Below are positions 55,213-64,000 of a DNA stretch of 64,000 bases, piece after piece. The notes under the pieces are model-generated. The model searched no databases, was not told where the DNA came from, and worked only from the letters and a program-made list of their open reading frames with translations. The stretch comes from JAKOUY01 sp037045185 (GTDB lineage: Bacteria > Actinomycetota > Acidimicrobiia > Acidimicrobiales > Ilumatobacteraceae), in NCBI GenBank assembly GCA_037045185.1, contig JBAOHQ010000008.1:783479-847478 (forward strand), in the 5' to 3' direction. Made by a program: the position numbers and the translations under genes. The stretch's first letter is position 1. Each line of letters starts with the position of its first letter.

Positions 55213-56355
55213 ATGATGGATAAAGAACAAGCGACAAAGTTTATGTCTGATTTGTTGCACCTGATGCTGAGTAAAAAAGCCTCGGATTTATTTATTACAG
55301 CCGGATTTCCACCCGCACTTAAGATAGATGGAAGAATGACTCCTGTTTCCCAACAATCACTATCTGCGCAGCATACGGAGATGTTAGCGAAAGCAATAAT
55401 GAATGAAAAACAAACCGCTGAGTTTGAAGCCACCAAAGAATGTAATTTTGCTATTCATCCTGCCGGAATAGGACGCTTCCGGGTTAATGCTTTTGTTCAG
55501 CAGCAACGGGTTGGTATCGTGTTGCGCACTATTACGACCAAGATTCCTCAGTTTGATGATTTGGGCTTGCCACAAGTTCTTAAGGAAGTTGTCATGAGTA
55601 AGCGTGGTCTTGTGATTTTTGTTGGAGGCACAGGTTCGGGAAAATCTACCTCAATGGCGGCATTAATCGGTCATCGCAACAAGAATAGTCACGGCCATAT
55701 AATTACCATTGAAGATCCAGTGGAATTTGTGCATGAGCATATTAATTGTGTGATTACCCAACGTGAGGTAGGTGTTGATACCGAGTCTTGGGAAGCGGCC
55801 TTAAAAAACACACTCCGACAAGCGCCCGATGTCATACTAATCGGAGAAATACGAGATAAAGAAACGATGGAGCACGCGATTGCATTTGCAGAAACAGGCC
55901 ATCTATGTATGGGTACACTGCATGCAAATAGCGCTAATCAGGCGCTTGATCGTATTATTAATTTTTTTCCGGAAGAACGGCGATCTCAATTATTGATGGA
56001 TCTGTCGCTGAATTTAAGAGCGTTAGTAGCGCAACGCCTGATACCGGCTAAAGATGCGAAAATGGGCGAGTGGCGGCCATTGAAGTGTTACTTAACTCGC
56101 CACTTGATAGCGGATCTGATTTTTAAAGGAAGTGTTCACGAAATCAAGGAAATCATGAAAAAATCCGGTGAGATGGGAATGCAGACATTTGATACTGCTT
56201 TATTCGAGCTTTATGAGGCTGGCAAGATTAGCTATGAAGATGCGCTACGCAATGCAGACTCTATGAATGAATTACGTTTGCAAATTAAGTTGGATGGTGC
56301 TGAAGCTAAAGGGCGAGACCTAAGTTCTGGTATAGCACATTTGACAATCACATAA
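55213..56355 (+). CDS. pilU: PilT-like ATPase PilU (with internal compensated frameshift)
   Basis: ATG 55,213; 380 residues open. MSDLLHLMLSKKASDLFITA, VIFVGGTGSGKSTSMAALIG, HIITIEDPVEFVHEHINCVI, APDVILIGEIRDKETMEHAI and ETGHLCMGTLHANSANQALD. Between about 56,063 and 56,103 the frame reads MGEWRPLKCYLTRHL, unlike any PilU, while the next frame reads GRVAAIEVLLNSP, which is the family sequence; both sides are in the normal frame. So two indels cancel. After it: IADLIFKGSVHEIKEIMKKS. It assists PilT in retraction. Confidence 0.95.
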   Translation: MMDKEQATKFMSDLLHLMLSKKASDLFITAGFPPALKIDGRMTPVSQQSLSAQHTEMLAKAIMNEKQTAEFEATKECNFAIHPAGIGRFRVNAFVQQQRVGIVLRTITTKIPQFDDLGLPQVLKEVVMSKRGLVIFVGGTGSGKSTSMAALIGHRNKNSHGHIITIEDPVEFVHEHINCVITQREVGVDTESWEAALKNTLRQAPDVILIGEIRDKETMEHAIAFAETGHLCMGTLHANSANQALDRIINFFPEERRSQLLMDLSLNLRALVAQRLIPAKDAKMGEWRPLKCYLTRHLIADLIFKGSVHEIKEIMKKSGEMGMQTFDTALFELYEAGKISYEDALRNADSMNELRLQIKLDGAEAKGRDLSSGIAHLTIT

Positions 56356-56478
56356 AATAAAACCTTGGCGCGATTAAAATCAAGATCTATGGGGCGATAC
56401 TATAGTTAATTGATGGCGCTTTGCTTTGAGTTCGACCCAAGGATCAGTGCTTGCTTAGCTATTTAGCAGGCCAATGGA

Positions 56479-56491
56479 ATGGACTCCTCCC
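56479..56491. repeat. STIR, left
   Basis: atggactcctccc, exact inverse of the right copy at 57,850-57,862. Confidence 0.8.
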
Positions 56492-56553
56492 ACTCGACGG
56501 CATCGCAATGTGCCAAGCTAAAGATTTTAGCAATCAAAGAGGGGGAGGAGATT

Positions 56554-57570
56554 ATGAATATAGCACGTATCGGAATTGATTTGGCGAAGCAGGTATTCCA
56601 GATTCATGGCGTGGATAGAACGGAGAAGGTACTGGTACGCAGGCAATTGCGCCGATCGCAGATGCTGGGTTATTTCAGCAAACTGACGCCATGCCTGATT
56701 GGCATGGAAGCATGCGGGAGTGCGCATTACTGGGCGCGCGAACTGGGCAAATTGGGTCATGAAGTTCGATTGATGGCGCCGCAGTTTGTGAAACCTTACG
56801 TCAAGAGCGGCAAGAACGACGCCAATGATGCAGAGGCGATCTGTGAAGCTGTTGGTCGGCCGAACATGCGTTTTGTCGCGATCAAGACGGCCGAGCAGCA
56901 GGTTATTCAGGCGGAACACCGCATCCGTGCCCGGCTGATCAAATCACGCACGGCGTTAAGCAATGAGATACGGGGTTTACTGGCCGAGTTTGGTATTGTG
57001 GTCGAAACATCGATTGGGAGATTGCGAAAGGCGTTGCCTGAGTTATTGGAAGATAGTGAGAATGGGTTGCCGAGGAGTTTTCGTGTGTTGCTGGCCGGGC
57101 TTGGCGAGGAGTTGCGCGCACTGGATGATAGCATTACAGCCTTTGACGCCGGAATTGCCCAGAGAGCTCGTGAGGATGGCCGCATCAGGCGGCTGCTTGA
57201 CGTAGAAGGGATTGGTCCGATCACTGCCAGTGCGCTGGTCGCGGCAGTGGGCAACGGCACACAGTTTAATAGTGGGCGGGACATGTCCGCATGGCTTGGT
57301 TTGACACCGAGACAATATTCCAGCGGCGGCAAGAACAGGCTCGGCGGAATCAGTAAACGTGGCGACAAATATATGCGCATGCTGCTGATACACGGCGCCC
57401 GTGCTGCGCTTAATGCCGCCAAAAATAAAGAGGATGGACGAAGCCGCTGGGTAAAAAGTCTGGCTACGCGGCGCAACAAAAACATTGCAACAGTGGCGTT
57501 AGCCAATAAGAACGCACGTATTGCATGGTCGATATTGAGTCGTGGCGAGTCTTATAGGAAGGCAGCGTAG
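56554..57570 (+). CDS. IS110-family (IS1111 group) recombinase
   Basis: Frame open from 56,479; ATG 56,554 has GGGGGAGGAG just before it; 338 residues. DEDD (RuvC-like) part: MNIARIGIDLAKQVFQIHGV, PCLIGMEACGSAHYWARELG, SGKNDANDAEAICEAVGRPN. Tnp domain: LLDVEGIGPITASALVAAVG, FNSGRDMSAWLGLTPRQYSS and GGKNRLGGISKRGDKYMRML, with the active Ser in QYSSGGK. Intact. IS110 recombinases are directed by a bridge RNA and give no flanking duplication by a DDE route. Confidence 0.93.
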   Translation: MNIARIGIDLAKQVFQIHGVDRTEKVLVRRQLRRSQMLGYFSKLTPCLIGMEACGSAHYWARELGKLGHEVRLMAPQFVKPYVKSGKNDANDAEAICEAVGRPNMRFVAIKTAEQQVIQAEHRIRARLIKSRTALSNEIRGLLAEFGIVVETSIGRLRKALPELLEDSENGLPRSFRVLLAGLGEELRALDDSITAFDAGIAQRAREDGRIRRLLDVEGIGPITASALVAAVGNGTQFNSGRDMSAWLGLTPRQYSSGGKNRLGGISKRGDKYMRMLLIHGARAALNAAKNKEDGRSRWVKSLATRRNKNIATVALANKNARIAWSILSRGESYRKAA

Positions 57571-57862
57571 CGTCTTTCATGTAATACAGCAAGTTTTGTT
57601 TAGTAGAGGGGAAAATCACTGGTAATTGCGTAGCAAAATGAAATGATGGCAAACAGGTCAGACCGGCGTAAGTAATTCAGTCTTTTCAACAGGCTCCCTG
57701 CACGACGCATGACAAGGCAAAGCCGCCAGGCCGATTTGAATCTTACGCGCGAAATCCATCATGGCTCGGATAGTAAAGCTATCTGACAAGAAGCCGGATA
57801 TACGGAAGCAGTTGCACCTTAAAATCATCACAAATTTTGCTTGCAAAACGGGAGGAGTCCAT
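57571..57862 (+). ncRNA. Candidate bridge RNA region of the IS110/IS1111 element
   Basis: Between the recombinase stop and the right STIR lie 290 bases without a plausible gene. In characterised IS110-family elements one end makes a structured RNA whose loops pair with target and donor DNA; for the IS1111 group it is the right end. The region includes several short dyads that could form stem-loops. Position is the only support; I did not predict the fold. Confidence 0.45.
57850..57862. repeat. STIR, right
   Basis: gggaggagtccat, exact inverse of the left copy. Confidence 0.8.
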
Positions 57863-57865
57863 ATA

Positions 57866-57995
57866 CGTTGAAAAACGTTTTCGAGGTAGCCGATACAAGG
57901 CAGAAACAGGCGAAAAAGCGCAGTTTATGTGTAATAAATGAGCATTTTGAGCCTGTTTTTAACACCGTAGCGGCAACGCAGATAGTTTTTCAACG
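57866..57995. repeat. MITE-like 130-bp unit with 11-bp terminal inverted repeats
   Basis: cgttgaaaaac at 57,866-57,876 and gtttttcaacg at 57,985-57,995 are exact inverses. The 108 bases between hold no ribosome site or gene, though they are open in the frame of the helicase gene. Size and perfect ends are like miniature inverted-repeat elements. It begins four bases after the right IS1111-type repeat. Confidence 0.55.
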
Positions 57996-58074
57996 GCCTG
58001 TTAGTAAAGGATTGCCTTTTCTTTTTAGCGATATCCATTACTATACTGCTCTTTGTGAATTTCAGAGCTATACC

Positions 58075-60975
<2,901 letters not shown>

Positions 60976-61053
60976 ATTCACCGGGAAGCGTGTCTGTTTT
61001 TTTGAAGTATCATCAGGCATCGGCAGTGCAAAAAGAGCAACATCAAAAACCGG

Positions 61054-61073
61054 ATTCCCGCTTTCGCGGGAAT
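61054..61073. repeat. REP-like palindrome
   Basis: attcccgctttcgcgggaat: 8-bp perfect stem with tttc loop, followed by gacg. The same core (attcccgc / gcgggaatgacg) is found in the larger inverted repeat at 61,483-61,572, so both belong to one repeat family. Confidence 0.75.
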
Positions 61074-61108
61074 GACGAGAGGGCCGGTAATGTCAGCGAG
61101 AAGGCGGC

Positions 61109-61411
61109 ATGATGGCTCCAGCGGTGTATTTGTTGGCCAGTCAAAGAAACGGGACGCTCTACATTGGCGTGACATCGAACCTGATACAGCGTATTTGGCA
61201 GCATCGCGAAGGTTTGGCGGAAGGTTTTACCAAAAAATACCGGGTTAAAACCCTGGTCTGGTATGAACAGCACGCTACGATGGAAAGCGCCATTGCCCGG
61301 GAAAAGGCATTGAAAAAATGGAACCGCGCCTGGAAATTAAAACTGATTGAACAAACCAATCCGCAGTGGCGGGACCTCTGGCCGGAAATAAACGGGGAGA
61401 CGGAACCTTAA
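61109..61411 (+). CDS. GIY-YIG domain endonuclease-like protein
   Basis: ATG 61,109 (or 61,112); 100 residues. AVYLLASQRNGTLYIGVTSN, LIQRIWQHREGLAEGFTKKY and ALKKWNRAWKLKLIEQTNPQ match the small stand-alone GIY-YIG proteins (UPF0213-like), with Tyr, Arg and Glu of the active site (Glu in MESAIAREKALKKW). Their role is not well established; some are linked to DNA repair or repeats. Here it lies between REP-like palindromes. No operon partner. Confidence 0.88.
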   Translation: MMAPAVYLLASQRNGTLYIGVTSNLIQRIWQHREGLAEGFTKKYRVKTLVWYEQHATMESAIAREKALKKWNRAWKLKLIEQTNPQWRDLWPEINGETEP

Positions 61412-61482
61412 CCTCTCTGTCCCTCTACTGCAACATTTCATCATCCCCCACACCTCTGCAACCCGTCATCTCCGCGCACATC

Positions 61483-61572
61483 CCCGTCATTCCCGCGCAG
61501 GCGGGAATCCAGCGGTTTTGCTTCGCCCCAGTCCAGCAGGGACTGGGTTCCCGCCTGCGCGGGAATGACGGG
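61483..61572. repeat. REP-type long hairpin, 25-bp inverted arms
   Basis: Arms 61,483-61,507 and 61,548-61,572 are exact 25-bp inverses (each contains attcccgcgcaggcgggaa or its inverse) with about 40 bases between. Each arm also holds its own smaller dyad. The arrangement is a head-to-head pair of REP units. Confidence 0.8.
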
Positions 61573-61681
61573 ATCGTAGAGATAGAGCGGGAAGCACTGA
61601 CCCTTCTTCGATGTTATCTAGAGCTTACTCAAAAAGTATAACTAGCTGATTGAATTTATTAATATTTTGTTTTTTGGTAGA

Positions 61682-61727
61682 ATAGTGCACATAAATATGT
61701 GAATTAACACCAAAAACCGTGCACTAT
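61682..61727. promoter_or_regulatory. Dyad overlapping the transposase start
   Basis: atagtgcac (61,682-61,690) and gtgcactat (61,719-61,727) are exact inverses; the second covers the first two bases of the ATG at 61,726. A TAGAAT (-10-like) lies at 61,678-61,683. In RNA the dyad could hide the start, or it may be a repressor site. Confidence 0.5.
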
Positions 61728-63339
61728 GATTCGTTACGTCAGCCAAAAGCAACTGCCCCTCGAAGGATTTGATACACCGCCCGGCATGATTCTAGATCCC
61801 ACTAATCGCTGGGTAAAACTGAGGGATTGCCTACCGTGGGATGAGTTGTCCGAGAGCTACTATAAGACGTTATGTTCAAATCTGGGCCGCCCAGCCAAAG
61901 ATGCCAGGATTGTGATTGGAGCGGTGATTATTAAACATAAATTATCGATTTCAGATGAAGAGACGGTTGAACAGATTCGAGAGAATCCGTACCTGCAATA
62001 TTTTATTGGCCTGAAAGGTTTTCAAGCGAAGGCGCCGTTTGCGTCATCATTACTGGTTGAGATACGCAAGCGCATGGGTCAGACGGTATTCGATGAATTT
62101 CATGAGTCGATCATCGAAACGGTTGAACCTAGGCGGACAAAGAAGTCAGTCAAAGCAAGTGATGATGACAACGACGATGATGTGTCAAATAGCGGTGAGG
62201 TAGGTAGCAGCGGCGCGGCCACCGCAATGGAAGCAGAGCAATCTTTGGCAGATGAGCAGCCGCGCAATCACGGCAAATTAATACTGGATGCCACCGTTGC
62301 AGAACAGGCCATACGCTATCCGACAGATCTTGGACTGCTGAACGAAGCGCGTGAATTGAGTGAGCGTATCATTGATGAACTGCATGCCAAAAGTAACCGG
62401 GCACAGAGAAAGAAGCCGCGCACTTATCGCGAGATTGCCAGAAAAGCTTATCTCAGCCTGGTCAAGCTGAGACGGCCATCCAACAGAAAACGCCGTGCCG
62501 GTATCAGGCAGCAATTGCAATTCCTGCAGCGGAATTTAAATCATATTGAAGCGATGCTGACGGAATATCCGCTTGGCACACCCATACCGTTACCCAATGG
62601 GTTGTTACGCCGCTACTGGGTATTACCCCATCTGTACCAACAACATTATGCAATGTACAAAACCAACACCAGACGCTGTGATGATCGCATTGTCAGTATC
62701 AGTCAGCCGTATCTTCGGCCCATTATCAGGGGAAAGCAAGGCAAGGCAGTGGAATTTGGCGCCAAAATAAGCGTGAGTCTGACAGACAAAGGATTGGCGC
62801 ATGTCGACAAGCTGCACTGGGATGCGCAACATGAAGGCCATGATCTTGAAGCGCAAGTTGAAGCCTACAAAAAGCGTTACGGCTATTATCCAGAAGTCGT
62901 CATTGCCGACACGCTATATGGTTCACGTGATAATCGCAGCTATCTGGAACGCAAGCACATCCGCTTCTCAGGAAAACCACTGGGACGTCCGCCAAAGAGT
63001 ACACCTGAAAACAAAGATGAGATCAATCGCCTGAAAGCACAACGCCGGCAGGAATATCGCGAACGCATTCCAATTGAAGGAAAGTTTGGCCAAGGAAAGT
63101 ATGGTTATCGGCTCAACAATATTCGAGCCAAGCGCGCTGATACGTCTGCCGCATGGATTAATAGTATCTTCCTGGTTATGAACCTGCTCATCTTGGTGCG
63201 GGTTTTTATTTATCTAAAAAATCTTGCTGTCAGAATAGTATTTTGGGTGACAAAAAAGTGCATACCCAGAGAAATTCCGTTTGCGCACGCCTGCCAGTTC
63301 ATCTCAAACCGGAATTCTTACTTGGTAGCGCATATCTGA
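61726..63339 (+). CDS. DDE transposase (IS5/IS1182-like)
   Basis: 537 residues, intact. DUF772-like N-terminus (RIVIGAVIIKHKLSISDEET, VEQIRENPYLQYFIGLKGFQ), an acidic linker (KASDDDNDDDVSNSGEVGSS), DDE core: HGKLILDATVAEQAIRYPTD (D1), PEVVIADTLYGSRDNRSYLE (D2), RIPIEGKFGQGKYGYRLNNI (E). C-terminal helices NSIFLVMNLLILVRVFIYLK follow. Cuts and pastes the element. Confidence 0.9.
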   Translation: MIRYVSQKQLPLEGFDTPPGMILDPTNRWVKLRDCLPWDELSESYYKTLCSNLGRPAKDARIVIGAVIIKHKLSISDEETVEQIRENPYLQYFIGLKGFQAKAPFASSLLVEIRKRMGQTVFDEFHESIIETVEPRRTKKSVKASDDDNDDDVSNSGEVGSSGAATAMEAEQSLADEQPRNHGKLILDATVAEQAIRYPTDLGLLNEARELSERIIDELHAKSNRAQRKKPRTYREIARKAYLSLVKLRRPSNRKRRAGIRQQLQFLQRNLNHIEAMLTEYPLGTPIPLPNGLLRRYWVLPHLYQQHYAMYKTNTRRCDDRIVSISQPYLRPIIRGKQGKAVEFGAKISVSLTDKGLAHVDKLHWDAQHEGHDLEAQVEAYKKRYGYYPEVVIADTLYGSRDNRSYLERKHIRFSGKPLGRPPKSTPENKDEINRLKAQRRQEYRERIPIEGKFGQGKYGYRLNNIRAKRADTSAAWINSIFLVMNLLILVRVFIYLKNLAVRIVFWVTKKCIPREIPFAHACQFISNRNSYLVAHI

Positions 63340-63368
63340 TCGCTGAATTTCTGAGTAAGCTCTATCTA

Positions 63369-63770
63369 AACAAGGCAATGTATCTGCCATCAGCGCCGAG
63401 AATCCGCTTCTCGCTCCAATACCTGATACGCAAATCACCCGATTCCCATGTCATCAGCCCCATATTTCGGAAGGCTGCTGTCGGCACGCTCAGCGATCAG
63501 TTCAGCAGCGGTCTTGCCGGTGACGGCGAAGTGCAGCTTATTTTGGATAAACCTGAAAAACTGAGTGGTTTCCGGCAGCGAGGGGGAGTAATCAGCTGCC
63601 ATTGAAAAAATATCGTGCACCCGCAGATACATCCGGCGCTCGCTAGCTCGGATGTCGCGGATGCGATCCAGCAACTCTTCGAAACGGTCTGGCACTGGTC
63701 GATCCGGCGACCGGCGGGTTTTTAGCCGCTCATCATCCAGCGTGAAGCCCTTGACTAGGTACTCGCGCAG
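63369..63770 (-). pseudogene. RhuM-family protein fragment
   Basis: LREYLVKGFTLDDERLKTRR, VPDRFEELLDRIRDIRASER, RMYLRVHDIFSMAADYSPSL, PETTQFFRFIQNKLHFAVTG and KTAAELIAERADSSLP match the middle and C-terminal part of RhuM/virulence-type proteins, which occur in mobile islands. After a frameshift near 63,470 it goes on MGLMTWESGDLRIRYW and then meets the IS end. At the other side the frame leaves family-like sequence near 63,770. So it is cut at both ends. Base composition is higher in GC than the rest of the right half. Confidence 0.65.
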
Positions 63771-63784
63771 GCTCGCCGGCTTGT

Positions 63785-64000
63785 GGATCTTCCAGCGCGG
63801 GGAGTTCCAAACATTCCAACAGGCATTCCTCAGGGACTACGCACTTGCCTCCGGCATGGTGCTTTTCGCCAGCCTGCTGTGCAGCATCCCGCTGGGTTGG
63901 CTGGGGTCGCGCCTGCTGCTGCGTCCGCTGAGGGATTTCCGCAAAGCCGTCGAGGCGGCGGATCGGCGCCCCGATGACAAACGCATCGAGTCCGGTGATT
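63785..64000 (+). CDS. Membrane signalling-type protein fragment (runs off the window)
   Basis: A plus-strand frame open to the window end reads FQTFQQAFLRDYALASGMVL, then a helix FASLLCSIPLGWLGSRLLLR and PLRDFRKAVEAADRRPDDKR. A helix followed by R-x-L-R-P-L-x-x-F is typical of the HAMP-like linker of sensor kinases or cyclic-di-GMP proteins. No start codon is found before a junction near 63,780. GC content is higher than in the preceding IS. Family assignment is weak. Confidence 0.4.

Larger units (their letters stand above)
56479..57862 (+). mobile_element. IS110-family element, IS1111 type (subterminal repeats marked)
   Basis: A DEDD recombinase gene lies between 13-bp inverted subterminal repeats: atggactcctccc at 56,479-56,491 and its exact inverse at 57,850-57,862. 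Such STIRs, with true ends a few bases outside, separate the IS1111 group from other IS110 elements. The 5' non-coding end is about 75 bases and the 3' non-coding end about 290, the arrangement expected if the guide RNA is in the right end. Element ends and target duplication cannot be set without an empty site. Confidence 0.8.
61615..63368 (+). mobile_element. DDE-transposase insertion sequence (IS5/IS1182-like)
   Basis: A 537-residue transposase gene lies between inverted ends sharing gagcttactca: 61,621-61,631 and its inverse at 63,352-63,362, with partly matching outer bases (ttatcta and ttagata). About 1.75 kb in all. I did not find a target duplication that I could defend. The right end lies against the RhuM-like fragment. 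Confidence 0.75.

Noticed and set aside
57841..58074. N-terminal extension of the helicase from TTG 57,841
   Set aside because: It reads through the IS right repeat and the MITE-like unit; family homology begins at ATG 58,075.

Overview
The window is two unrelated bacterial genome pieces joined end to end, with a short third piece at the right edge. Positions 1 to about 42,175 are very GC-rich and carry an actinobacterial gene set (DUF2469 beside a YraN-type gene, rplS-trmD-rimM-KH-rpsP-ffh, smc-mutM-rnc-acpP-plsX, assimilatory sulfate reduction). I read this part as Actinobacteriota, probably Acidimicrobiia-like. From about 42,180 the base composition drops sharply and the genes become those of a betaproteobacterium, most like Nitrosomonadaceae: atp operon, pilC-pilD-coaE-zapD, pilT-pilU, rapA-like helicase and several insertion sequences. 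The join falls inside one reading frame that fuses ATP synthase epsilon to PlsX, so it looks like an assembly chimera of a mixed (wastewater-type) community rather than a real chromosome. The taxonomic names are inference from gene content and protein flavour, not from a search.

Layout of the left part. 1-14.0 kb is an exopolysaccharide locus: GH44 glucanase, two family-2 glycosyltransferases, a lipoprotein with a degenerate SGNH domain, a Wzy-like polymerase, a degenerate BY-kinase-like protein, a Wzz-like chain-length protein, a Wzx-like flippase, an alpha/beta hydrolase and a polyprenyl glycosylphosphotransferase that would start the repeat unit. 14.2-15.4 kb holds two tandem flavodoxin-fold oxidoreductases. 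15.4-24.7 kb is translation and secretion housekeeping (RNA methyltransferase, YraN, DUF2469, rplS, trmD, rimM, khpA, rpsP, ffh, ftsY) plus an acyltransferase. 24.9-28.9 kb is a polyamine-type ABC transporter. 29.0-35.8 kb is sulfur assimilation with siroheme synthesis (tauE, cysH, cysD, cysN, sulfite reductase, cobA, sirC). 35.8-42.2 kb is smc-mutM-rnc-acpP-plsX.

Layout of the right part. 42.2-49.0 kb is atpIBEFHAGDC on the minus strand. 49.5-53.0 kb is pilC-pilD-coaE-zapD. 53.2-53.7 kb is an IS200-type element. 54.1-56.4 kb is pilT-pilU. 56.5-57.9 kb is an IS110/IS1111-type element with a long 3' non-coding end. 58.1-61.0 kb is a RapA-like helicase, then a GIY-YIG gene between REP-like palindromes, and 61.6-63.4 kb is a DDE-transposase element. 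The last 0.6 kb holds a RhuM-like fragment and a membrane-protein fragment that do not fit the preceding genome.

Data quality. Many real genes are split by single-base frameshifts, densest within a few kilobases of the 42.18 kb join (plsX, atpD, atpF, atpH, atpB), and one apparently intact gene (pilU) contains a compensated pair. I treat these as sequencing indels and annotate each gene across its full extent. I see no rRNA, tRNA or CRISPR array.
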